A stretch of 64,000 nucleotides of DNA from Hymenobacter jeollabukensis (GTDB taxonomy: Bacteria; Bacteroidota; Bacteroidia; Cytophagales; Hymenobacteraceae): NCBI RefSeq assembly GCF_005771675.1, contig NZ_VAJM01000011.1, positions 62,001-126,000 on the forward strand, in the 5' to 3' direction. Both the position numbers and the translations under genes were made by a program. Below are positions 48,434 to 56,345 of the stretch, piece after piece; within the stretch, counting starts at the first letter, position 1; each line of letters starts with the position of its first letter. The notes beneath the pieces are model-generated. The model had not been told where the DNA came from and searched no databases. It saw only the letters and a program-made list of their open reading frames with translations.

Positions 48434-48478
48434 TTAGCCCGCAGAGGACGCGGAAGAAGCGCGGAGGGCGCAGAGGCA
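48434..48478. repeat. GCAGAGGACGCGGAAG-type repeat, intergenic copy
   Basis: TTAGCCCGCAGAGGACGCGG followed by AAGAAGCGCGGAGGGCGCAG AGGC. Same family as 738-820 and 44956-44994, here between the GH67-like gene and the (alpha/alpha)6-barrel hydrolase gene. Confidence 0.75.
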
Positions 48479-48518
48479 ACGACCTGTCACGTGTTACCTG
48501 TCACCTCATCACCTAAGA

Positions 48519-51308
48519 TTACTCAAACAGCCAGTCCAGCTCCCCGTCCTTGTTGGTCACGCCCAGGCCGGCATTGTAGGTGCGGATGGGCTCATCGGCG
48601 GGCACGAAGCCTAGCAGCAGGGCCGCGCCCTTGCCCAGGTTCAGCGTGTGGGTGCCGGGCTTGAAGCTGAAGGTGTGCACGTTCACCGGCGGAAGGCCGG
48701 CCACCATGGCGGCGTTGCTGATTTTGATGTCGGCCTGGCCGTAGTCGTTGGCCGTAGCGTCGATTTCCAGGGTCGGCACGGGCAGGTAGCGCGGGTTCTT
48801 GCTGCCGAAGTAACCCACCAGCAGCTTCACCGGCTGTTTCGTGCTGAAGCGCAACTCGGTGCGCTGGCTCTGCATCTGGGCTTTGCCGAGGCGGATACCT
48901 TTCAGCCCCAGCAGCTCCGGCGCCAGGGCCGTCAGCTGGGCGGTGGTATCGGCGAAGACGGGCTGGCCCGCCCCCACGGTGTAGGTCTGGGCCTTGCTCA
49001 GCAGCGTGACGGGCGCCGGGGTCAGGCGGGCTGTTTTCTGGCTGGCGGGCAGCGGGCGTACTTGCTTCAGGGAATCGAGATTGTGGCGCAGGTTGGCCAG
49101 CTCGCGCTGGTACACCGGCAGCATTTCCACCCAGGTTTTGTAGGTGCCGTCCACGCCGCGCATCGGGATTTTGCGCTGGGCGGTCTGCATGCTGTTGGCG
49201 TACAGATACGAGTCCTTGGTTAGGGCCACCATCCGCTCCCAGTGCTGCACGCTGCGGGTCAGCAGGGGCACGGCAGCTTCCAGGTCGGCCACGTTATGGC
49301 TGTACTTGTATCGCAGCACCTGCAACGCGGCGCGCACCTTGTCGGCGTAGAAATTGGCCAGCGCGTCCTGGCAGTACATGTCGTTTTTTACCCGGGCAAA
49401 CTCGGCCTGGTTCTGCGTCACGCCCGGCGCGGCCCCCTCGATGGCGGCAATGGCGGCTTTGCCGTGCGCCACCACCTCGTCGGCTACCTGCGGCGGGGTT
49501 TCGCCGATGTGCTTCTCCCCTTTCGCCTCCTTCTCGGCGTAGTCGATAATCATTTCGCCCTCCGGGGCCTCCGACTCATACAGCAGCGTGAACAGCCCGT
49601 AGCGGCGCGGGTTGATAAGCTGGGTCATGAGCATGCCGAGCGTGAGCGTCTGCCGGTTGCCGTCGGTGATGCCGTAGCGGCGCAGCAGCTTGGGCTCGAT
49701 TTCGCCGGCCGCCTCGTAGGCTTCCAGTACGCGCTTGCCGGTTTCGGACCCGCCGCCAAACTGCTGCCCGATCTGCTGGCCCCAGTAGTCGATTTCGCCC
49801 TCACGTGGGCGGTCGGCTTTCCAGGCGTAGCGGGCCCACTCCTTGTACCAGAGCCAGTCCCGGTCGATTTGCAGCTGCCGGGGCTCCACCTTGTCGGCCG
49901 TGTAGGGCCAGTCCCAGTACGACGACTCGGGGTACAAATGCAGCCCGTTGGAGCCGTAGATGTTGTGCATGGCCTGCACCGATTTCTGGATAAAATCGGC
50001 CGAGCCGTAGCGGAACGGCTCCAGGTTGGCCAGGATGTGCACGTTCTGAATGTGCACCGAGTTCATGCTGCTCAGCTTGCGGTGCAGCTCGGCCCAGGAG
50101 CCGCGCGGGGTGTAGGTCGTCAGCGCCTCGCCGTTGAATTTGGCCTCGGTGTAGAGGTTCTTGTACAGGGGCAGCGCCGCGCTGATAACCCGCGGCGCGT
50201 CGGTGTCGTGGGCGCGCAGCACGATGGGCGGCAGCTCGGTCTGGCCGAGGGCCCGCAGCCCGTCCTGCACGCCGGGAATGATGGTTTTCGTAAACCAGTC
50301 CACGTCGTCCTGGCCCACGCCTTCCATGGCCTCGCCCAGGGCCACCATCAGCCCCACGTGGGGGTACTTCTCCACGAAAGCGGCAATGGACTTGCGGGTG
50401 TAGTCGGCAATGAGCGGGGTGATGGGCCGGTTGCGGTCCTGGGTTTTGATGTTGTGGTGCTCGGCAAAGGGCTTCGACACGATGATGTTGTAGAACATCT
50501 GAATCACCCAGATGCCGCGCTTGTCGGCCTCCTCGGTGAGGAAGCGGAACATTTCCTCGTTCTTCTTGAACGTCGCCTCGTCGACTTCCACCGCATAGGG
50601 ATACTCCTTCAGCCGCACCAGCGAGGCGAAGGGGTGCCCGTTCCAGAGGTAGAGCGAGTTCATGCGGTTGTCGACGAGCATGTCGAGGTAGCGCACCCAC
50701 AGCTGCTTGTCGTAAAACCACGGAAACGACTCGGGCGTGTAGGGGTACTCGTACACCTGGCGGCCCGGCAGGTAGGTGGGCTTCTGCACCCCGATGCAGG
50801 CCCCGCGCATCACCATTTCGGGCTGGTCAACGAGCTTTATCTTGCCCGCGAGCTTACCCTCCAGGGTCCCCTTCAGCTGCTCGGCCAGCTCCAGGCAGCC
50901 GTAGAGGGCGCCGGAGTTGTCGGTGCCGCTGATGACGATGGTGTTGTTGTCGCCGCTGGTAATGGCAAAGCCTTCCTTGCCCGGCGTCTGATCGGCCGAG
51001 GCGTGGAAGGCGGTGGCGGCTTGCTGCAGCAGCGCATCGGCGGCGCGGCCCACGACAATCAGGTCTTTCTTGCCGCTGAGCTGGTCCTGCTCGGTGATGG
51101 TGGCCGGGCTGCCGGCGCGTTGCAGGGCCTCGCGCAGCCGCTCGGCGCCGTAGCGCAGGCGCGGGTGGGCGCCCTTGGGCAGCACGATGGTCCGCGCCAC
51201 GCCTTTAGCGGGCGGAGACGAGCCAGCGGCCGGAGCGGCGCCGGTCAGCAGCAGGCAAACAGCGAGAAGGTAAGCGGCGGTAACAGACTTCCAAAAACTC
51301 CGGGGCAT
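48519..51308 (-). CDS. Exported glycoside hydrolase with GH67/GH20-type N-terminal domain
   Basis: 929 residues from MPRSFWKSVTAAYLLAVCLL. After the signal peptide, a GH67/hexosaminidase-N-like alpha/beta domain runs to about residue 185 (ARTIVLPKGAHPRLRYGAER, NTIVISGTDNSGALYGCLEL). A TIM-barrel-like part follows: MVMRGACIGVQKPTYLPGRQ, DNRMNSLYLWNGHPFASLVR, VGLMVALGEAMEGVGQDD and NGLHLYPESSYWDWPYTADK. The C-terminal portion is helical then beta. It resembles alpha-glucuronidase-type enzymes, but specificity and family number are open. The frame runs upstream to 51458 through GC-rich DNA without coding character, so I take the ATG at 51308. It appears to be the first gene of the operon that runs down to GH2. 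Confidence 0.78.
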   Translation of the reverse strand: MPRSFWKSVTAAYLLAVCLLLTGAAPAAGSSPPAKGVARTIVLPKGAHPRLRYGAERLREALQRAGSPATITEQDQLSGKKDLIVVGRAADALLQQAATAFHASADQTPGKEGFAITSGDNNTIVISGTDNSGALYGCLELAEQLKGTLEGKLAGKIKLVDQPEMVMRGACIGVQKPTYLPGRQVYEYPYTPESFPWFYDKQLWVRYLDMLVDNRMNSLYLWNGHPFASLVRLKEYPYAVEVDEATFKKNEEMFRFLTEEADKRGIWVIQMFYNIIVSKPFAEHHNIKTQDRNRPITPLIADYTRKSIAAFVEKYPHVGLMVALGEAMEGVGQDDVDWFTKTIIPGVQDGLRALGQTELPPIVLRAHDTDAPRVISAALPLYKNLYTEAKFNGEALTTYTPRGSWAELHRKLSSMNSVHIQNVHILANLEPFRYGSADFIQKSVQAMHNIYGSNGLHLYPESSYWDWPYTADKVEPRQLQIDRDWLWYKEWARYAWKADRPREGEIDYWGQQIGQQFGGGSETGKRVLEAYEAAGEIEPKLLRRYGITDGNRQTLTLGMLMTQLINPRRYGLFTLLYESEAPEGEMIIDYAEKEAKGEKHIGETPPQVADEVVAHGKAAIAAIEGAAPGVTQNQAEFARVKNDMYCQDALANFYADKVRAALQVLRYKYSHNVADLEAAVPLLTRSVQHWERMVALTKDSYLYANSMQTAQRKIPMRGVDGTYKTWVEMLPVYQRELANLRHNLDSLKQVRPLPASQKTARLTPAPVTLLSKAQTYTVGAGQPVFADTTAQLTALAPELLGLKGIRLGKAQMQSQRTELRFSTKQPVKLLVGYFGSKNPRYLPVPTLEIDATANDYGQADIKISNAAMVAGLPPVNVHTFSFKPGTHTLNLGKGAALLLGFVPADEPIRTYNAGLGVTNKDGELDWLFE

Positions 51309-51947
51309 CAGGGCGGCGCGGGGGCTTGTGGTCGGCGCGGCCGGGGTAGTCGGGCGCGGGGCCGCAGGTCCCAGGCAGGCCGACAATCGGGTGGCAGGAT
51401 TGCGGGCGGGGCTTGCTTCGGGCGGTGGCGGCCGAGGGGGCGGCGCGATGATTCCCACTCTTGCGCGCCGCCCCTACCAGCCCGGGGCGCGTGCCCCGAG
51501 CCTGGCCGAATTTCACCGCTTCTTGGTCGAAGGGAGTAATTCAAAAGTACAGGCCGCGCGGGCGGTCCATGTATACGCCGTTCTCCAATTCCTATATGAT
51601 CTTGTCACAAGGCCGCATCCGCGCCCTAAGGCGCGGCGCCGGGGCCGGTTTCACTCCGGTGGCCGCGCCTCTCAGCACTTTCCGGCCATCCAGCCCCGAC
51701 CTGCATTTACCGCTTTGCCTTGCCGGCAGCGCGTTTTCAGCCCATTCAGCGCGCTTTTGTCTTGTTCCGGCTCGACGCGTGCCCCCCGCTCCCACCCTGC
51801 GGCGCCCCGGCAGTGCCGCAGCCGGCATCCCCGGATTGTCGACTTCCGGCAGCTTACACAATCGATAATTCACGGAAACCGGCGGCCAGCACAATGGGCA
51901 ACGCGCTTGCTAACATTGATGAATAAGCTGCCGGCCGCGTCGTGGCC
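51309..51947. promoter_or_regulatory. Non-coding gap between divergent genes
   Basis: GC-rich immediately upstream of the hydrolase gene, then mixed composition. The minus strand at 51549-51542 reads TACTTTTG, matching the TAnnTTTG -7 consensus, but this is over 230 bp from the start at 51308 and lacks a -33 partner. I see no gene in it. Confidence 0.3.
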
Positions 51948-52050
51948 AAACCAGTGGCAGCGAGCCGGCGCCGACTGTCTATATTAGGACGGCGCCCCGC
52001 CCCTGGCGTACCGTCCAGGCAGCCAGCGTCCGGCCGGCTGCCACTGGTTT
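51948..52050. repeat. Inverted repeat AAACCAGTGGCAGC upstream of P-type ATPase gene
   Basis: AAACCAGTGGCAGC (51948-51961) and GCTGCCACTGGTTT (52037-52050) are perfect 14-bp reverse complements, extended imperfectly by GCCGGCG / CCGGCC steps. It ends 20 bp before the ATPase start codon. Confidence 0.8.
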
Positions 52051-52069
52051 CACCGCCTTCTTCCCGCCC

Positions 52070-54751
52070 ATGTCCGTTGCCTCGTCCATCGCCGATACGC
52101 TGCAGGAACTGGCCGTTGATCCGGCTACCGGCCTCACGACGGCGGAAGCCGAGGCGCGGCTGGCCCGCTACGGCCCGAATCAGCTGCGGGGCCGCAAGCC
52201 CAAAACCATCCTGCAGCTGCTGCTGGGCCAGCTCAACGACGCGCTGATCTACGTGCTGTTCGGGGCCGTCGTCATCACGATTTTCCTGGGCGAATACGTC
52301 GACGCGGTTATCATCCTAGTGGTCATCTTCGTCAACGCCGGGCTGGGCGTGGTGCAGGAAGTAAAGGCCGGCAACGCCATCGAAGCGCTGCGCCAGCTGG
52401 CCACGCCCCGGGCCCTGGTGCGCCGCGACGGGCAGGTGCGCGAAATCGACTCGGCCGCCGTGGTGCCCGGCGACGTGCTGGTGCTCGACGCCGGCCGCTT
52501 CGTGGCGGCCGACGTGCGCCTGCTCGAGTCGGCCAACCTGCAGATCGAGGAATCGGCGCTGACGGGCGAATCGGTGCCGGCCAGCAAGGACGCCCGGGCC
52601 GTGCTGCCCGCCGCCGACACGCCCCTGGGCGACCGGTGCAACGCCGCGTTTATGTCGACGCTGGTGTCCTACGGCCGGGGCACGGGCGTGGTCACGGCCA
52701 CCGGCATGCGCACCGAAGTGGGCAAGATTGCCACCATCATCGACCAGGAAGAAGCCAGCCAGACGCCCCTGGAAAAGCGCCTGCACCGGCTCGGCAAAAC
52801 CCTGGGCCAGGTCGCGGTGGGCATCTGCGTGCTGATGTTCGGCATTGCCTACCTGCAGGGCCGCGACCTGCTCGACATGTTTCTGACGGCGGTTTCGCTG
52901 GCGGTGGCCTCCATTCCGGAGGGGCTGGCGGCCATCGTGGCGGTGGTCCTCTCCATCGGCGTCACGGCCATGTCGAAGCGCAACGCCATCATCCGGCGGC
53001 TGCCGGCCGTCGAAACCCTGGGCTCGGTGAACGTGGTGTGCTCCGACAAAACCGGCACGCTCACCCAGAACCGGATGACCGTGACGCGCTGCTTTCTGCC
53101 GGGCAGCGCCGCCGACCTGCCCATCGGCGAGGGCCAGGCCGCCGAGCTGCCCGAGGAGGCCCGCCAACTGGCCCAGGCCCTGATCCTGTGCTCCGACGCC
53201 ACCTACGCCGACGGCCAGGGCACCGGCGACCCTACCGAAATTGCCCTGCTCGTGTTCGGCGACCAGCTCGGCCTCGACCGCCGGCAGCTCACCAACAGCA
53301 ACCCGCGGGTGGGCGAGCGGGCCTTCGAGTCGGACCGCAAGCTGATGTCGACGCTCACCGACGAGGCCGGGCGGCTGCGCGTGTTCACCAAGGGCGCCAT
53401 CGACAGCCTGCTGCCGCGCTGCACTCACGTGCGCGAAAACGGCCGGGACGTGCCCCTGACCGAAGCGCACCGGGCGGCGGTGCAGCAGGCCACCGAGCGG
53501 ATGTCGGACCAGGCCCTGCGCACCCTGGCCGCCGCCTACCGGCCCGTCGACCACCCGGTGCCGCCCGAGGAGATGGAGCAGAACCTGGTGCTGCTGGGCC
53601 TGGTGGGCATGATCGATCCGCCCCGCGAGGAGGTGCGCGACGCCATTCGGCAGGCCGCCAGCGCGGGCATCACCACCGTCATGATTACCGGCGACCATCG
53701 GCACACGGCCTTCGCCATTGCCCGCGACCTGGGCATTGCTGTCGACCTGGGGCAGGCCGTGACGGGCGAGGAAGTGAACCGCTACCCCGACGAGGAGCTG
53801 CGCCGGCGCATCGCCGATTACCGGGTGTTTGCGCGCGTGTCGCCCGAGCACAAGGTGCGCATCGTGCGGGCCTTCCGGGAGCGGGGCAACGTGGTGTCGA
53901 TGACCGGCGACGGGGTGAACGACGCGCCTTCGCTGAACGCGGCCGACATCGGCGTGGCCATGGGCCTGAGCGGCACCGACGTGGCCCGCAACGCGGCCGA
54001 CATGATTCTGACCGACGACAACTTCGCCACCATCATTTCGGCCATCGAGCAGGGGCGCAACATCTATAACAACATCAAGAAGGCGGTCATCTTCCTGCTG
54101 GCCAGCAACGCGGGCGAGGTGGTGGCCATGATTGGGAGCATCCTGGCGGGGTTGCCCGTGCCCCTGCTGCCCACCCAGCTGCTGTGGATCAACCTGCTCA
54201 CCGACACGCTGCCGGCCATTGCCCTGGGCATGGACCCCGGCGACCCGGACGTGATGCAGGAGCTGCCGCGCCAGCCGCAGGAAAGCTTTTTCGCGCACGG
54301 TGCGGGTTGGCGCGTGGCCACCGGCGGCGCGCTCATCGGGCTACTCACCATGTTTGCCTTCTGGTTTGGCTACTACGAGCACGGCCGCAGCCCCTTCGAC
54401 GCGGCCGTGCCCGCCGACGTGACGCTCTATGCCCGCACCATGGCCTTCATGACCATCGTGGCCTGCCAGCTGCTCTACGCCCTCACGTTCCGCCACCCCC
54501 ATAAGTCCATCTTCCAGACCGGTCTGCTCACCAACCGCTACCTGGTGGGGGCCGTGCTGCTGGGCCTGGGGTTGCAGCTGCTGGCCCTGTACGTGCCGCT
54601 GCTGCAGCGCGCTTTTCAGCTCCGCCCGCTGGACGGCCCCGGCTGGCTGACGGTCATCGGCCTGGGGCTGCTGCCGGTGCTCGTCAGCGAAATCAGCAAG
54701 CTGGTGCAGCGCCGTCGGGGCGCGGCGGTGGCCGCGCCCCGGCCGCTGTAA
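52070..54751 (+). CDS. Cation-transporting P-type ATPase (Ca2+-type, P2)
   Basis: 893 residues with all P-type landmarks: N-terminal cation-ATPase segment, actuator ESALTGESVPASKD, SIPEGLAAIVAVVLSIG (TM4, E284), phosphorylation site CSDKTGTLTQNRMTV (D326), nucleotide domain and hinge TGDGVNDAPSLNAADIGVAM, then NLLTDTLPAIALGMDPGD (TM6 Asn/Asp). The PEGL and N-x3-D pattern fits Ca2+ or other divalent-cation pumps of the SERCA/PMR1 type rather than K+ or heavy-metal pumps. It sits in the inner membrane and uses ATP to export the ion. It is independent of the polysaccharide locus. Confidence 0.93.
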   Translation: MSVASSIADTLQELAVDPATGLTTAEAEARLARYGPNQLRGRKPKTILQLLLGQLNDALIYVLFGAVVITIFLGEYVDAVIILVVIFVNAGLGVVQEVKAGNAIEALRQLATPRALVRRDGQVREIDSAAVVPGDVLVLDAGRFVAADVRLLESANLQIEESALTGESVPASKDARAVLPAADTPLGDRCNAAFMSTLVSYGRGTGVVTATGMRTEVGKIATIIDQEEASQTPLEKRLHRLGKTLGQVAVGICVLMFGIAYLQGRDLLDMFLTAVSLAVASIPEGLAAIVAVVLSIGVTAMSKRNAIIRRLPAVETLGSVNVVCSDKTGTLTQNRMTVTRCFLPGSAADLPIGEGQAAELPEEARQLAQALILCSDATYADGQGTGDPTEIALLVFGDQLGLDRRQLTNSNPRVGERAFESDRKLMSTLTDEAGRLRVFTKGAIDSLLPRCTHVRENGRDVPLTEAHRAAVQQATERMSDQALRTLAAAYRPVDHPVPPEEMEQNLVLLGLVGMIDPPREEVRDAIRQAASAGITTVMITGDHRHTAFAIARDLGIAVDLGQAVTGEEVNRYPDEELRRRIADYRVFARVSPEHKVRIVRAFRERGNVVSMTGDGVNDAPSLNAADIGVAMGLSGTDVARNAADMILTDDNFATIISAIEQGRNIYNNIKKAVIFLLASNAGEVVAMIGSILAGLPVPLLPTQLLWINLLTDTLPAIALGMDPGDPDVMQELPRQPQESFFAHGAGWRVATGGALIGLLTMFAFWFGYYEHGRSPFDAAVPADVTLYARTMAFMTIVACQLLYALTFRHPHKSIFQTGLLTNRYLVGAVLLGLGLQLLALYVPLLQRAFQLRPLDGPGWLTVIGLGLLPVLVSEISKLVQRRRGAAVAAPRPL

Positions 54752-55114
54752 CTACCACCGGGCTGCTCCTTCTTAATCACTTGGGAAAACCGCCGCTTTA
54801 CCGAGTGGCTGGCTGATTGGGGGCGCCCGCCGGTCAGGGCGGCGGAGCCAGGTACTGCGGTGTCGGGGCGCGGTTCGGCGGCGGTCGGGACGCCGATGCT
54901 TTGCTCAGGCACCCCGAAGGCTTCTTGCAAGCGCCTGCTACTGAAGCATACGGAGTCGGGCCTCCGTACTAGCCCGTAGGCCAAAATGCCGCTGGCTACG
55001 GATTGTGAGGGGGCGGGGATAAAATCAATTTTACCGCAGAAAAAACCTACTAAACCAGCAAAGCACCATGCCCCGAAAAATGGGACCGGGTGCTTCTGCG
55101 CAATGGTTCCCTGC
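54752..55114. other. 363-bp gap downstream of ATPase gene
   Basis: No gene recognised. There is a perfect TACGGAG/CTCCGTA hairpin (about 54948-54967) and a short AT-rich stretch TAAAATCAATTTTA near 55021, within about 100 bp of the next start. I found no match to the Bacteroidota promoter consensus. Confidence 0.4.
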
Positions 55115-55321
55115 ATGCGGTATTTCCCGAAAAGCTACCTGCTGGTGGCGCTGCTTCTGACGACGCCGGCTTTGGCCCAGGACCCCGGCTCCGGGGGCCC
55201 CACGCCCGGCACCCCCGAGCCCACGGCCGTGCCCCTCGACGGCGGCGCGGTGCTACTGCTGGCCGGCGGGGCGGCCTACGCCCTGCGCCAACTCCGCCGC
55301 CCGCGTCGTCGCCGGGCCTAA
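55115..55321 (+). CDS. Small exported protein with PID-CTERM-like sorting tail
   Basis: 68 residues from MRYFPKSYLLVALLLTTPAL, signal peptide ending LAQ. The mature part is a short Pro/Gly-rich spacer (DPGSGGPTPGTPEPT) then AVPLDGGAVLLLAGGAAYAL and a basic end RRPRRRRA. The P-L-D-G-G motif, one membrane-spanning stretch and the Arg-rich end are the PID-CTERM layout of Bacteroidota. The function of these small proteins is not known; they may be anchored or processed at the membrane. An in-frame ATG at 55103 is also possible. It is 34 bp upstream of the beta-helix gene. Confidence 0.75.
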   Translation: MRYFPKSYLLVALLLTTPALAQDPGSGGPTPGTPEPTAVPLDGGAVLLLAGGAAYALRQLRRPRRRRA

Positions 55322-55355
55322 CCTCTCACCTGCCTACTTCACACTCCGCTTCTCT

Positions 55356-56333
55356 ATGAAAAAGCTGTACGCTTCCCTGCTGACCGGCCTGCTGCTGGCC
55401 GCCACCACGCTGGCCACCCAGGCCCAAACCATCCGCCGCGTGAACAACTCCGGTATCACGGGCACCAACATTTACAGCACCATTCAACTGGCCCACGACG
55501 CGTCGGTGGCCGGTGACATCATCCAGGTGGAGCCCTCCAGCACCGGCTACGGCACGCTGACCTGCTCCAAGAACGTGACCATCGTGGGCCCGGGCTACTT
55601 CCTGGGTTCCAGCCAGAATGCCGGCCTGCAGGCCAACCCGACCTCGGCCCAGCTGGGCACCGTGTACTTCAACACCGGCAGCGCGGGCGCCTCTATCGCG
55701 GGCCTGACGCTGAGCGACATGTACATCGGCACCAGCAACGTCACCGTGCAGCGCAACTACTTCACCAGCTGGCTGTACGTGGGCTACGCTACCACCGGCC
55801 AGAGCAACCTGAACATCCGCCAGAACTACCTGTATGGCCTGAGCTACTACAACTACGTGGCCAACAACGTCTTGGTAACCAACAACATCATCTACGCCAC
55901 CTCGGTGAACCTGCAGGGGTGCAGCGGCGAGTTTACCAACAACGTGGCGCTGAGCTCGGTGTCGATGGACAACTTCAACGTGCGCAACAACTACTTCGCC
56001 AGCAGCTTCACGCCCAGCAACAACATCTACTCCTACAACATCAGCGCGCAGGCGGGCTTCTCGACGGCCAACAACAACCAGAACAACGTGCCCCAGGCGT
56101 CGGTATTTACGCTCGCGCCCGGCGGCTCGCAGTTTGATGCCTGGTACCAGCTGAAAACCGGCACCAACCCGGCCCGCGGCACCGGGCAGAGCGGTACCGA
56201 CATCGGCGCCTTCGGCGGCAACACGCCCTACAAGCTCTCGGGCATCCCGGCCATTCCGACGATTTACCAGTTCAACCAGACGCTGAACGGCAACACGCTG
56301 AACGTGAACCTGAGCACCCGCTCGAACAACTAA
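55356..56333 (+). CDS. Exported Asn-rich beta-helix protein
   Basis: 325 residues with signal peptide MKKLYASLLTGLLLAATTLA. The mature protein has many NN turns (NVTVQRNYFTSWLYVG, NLNIRQNYLYGLSYYNY, NVLVTNNIIYATSVNL), typical of right-handed beta helices, and ends without an obvious sorting domain. It lacks pectate lyase or GH28 catalytic motifs, so it is more likely a structural or adhesive protein. It is 12 bp upstream of the giant repeat protein, in the same direction. Confidence 0.7.
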   Translation: MKKLYASLLTGLLLAATTLATQAQTIRRVNNSGITGTNIYSTIQLAHDASVAGDIIQVEPSSTGYGTLTCSKNVTIVGPGYFLGSSQNAGLQANPTSAQLGTVYFNTGSAGASIAGLTLSDMYIGTSNVTVQRNYFTSWLYVGYATTGQSNLNIRQNYLYGLSYYNYVANNVLVTNNIIYATSVNLQGCSGEFTNNVALSSVSMDNFNVRNNYFASSFTPSNNIYSYNISAQAGFSTANNNQNNVPQASVFTLAPGGSQFDAWYQLKTGTNPARGTGQSGTDIGAFGGNTPYKLSGIPAIPTIYQFNQTLNGNTLNVNLSTRSNN

Positions 56334-56345
56334 CCGCCCCCAGCC

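Noticed and set aside
51309-51458. Earlier start for the GH67-like hydrolase
   Set aside because: Fifty Pro/Ala-rich residues before a good signal peptide; no similarity to exported enzymes.
54986-55102. N-terminal extension of the PID-CTERM-like protein
   Set aside because: Adds 39 polar residues before the signal peptide; the ATG at 55115 or 55103 gives the expected short exported form.
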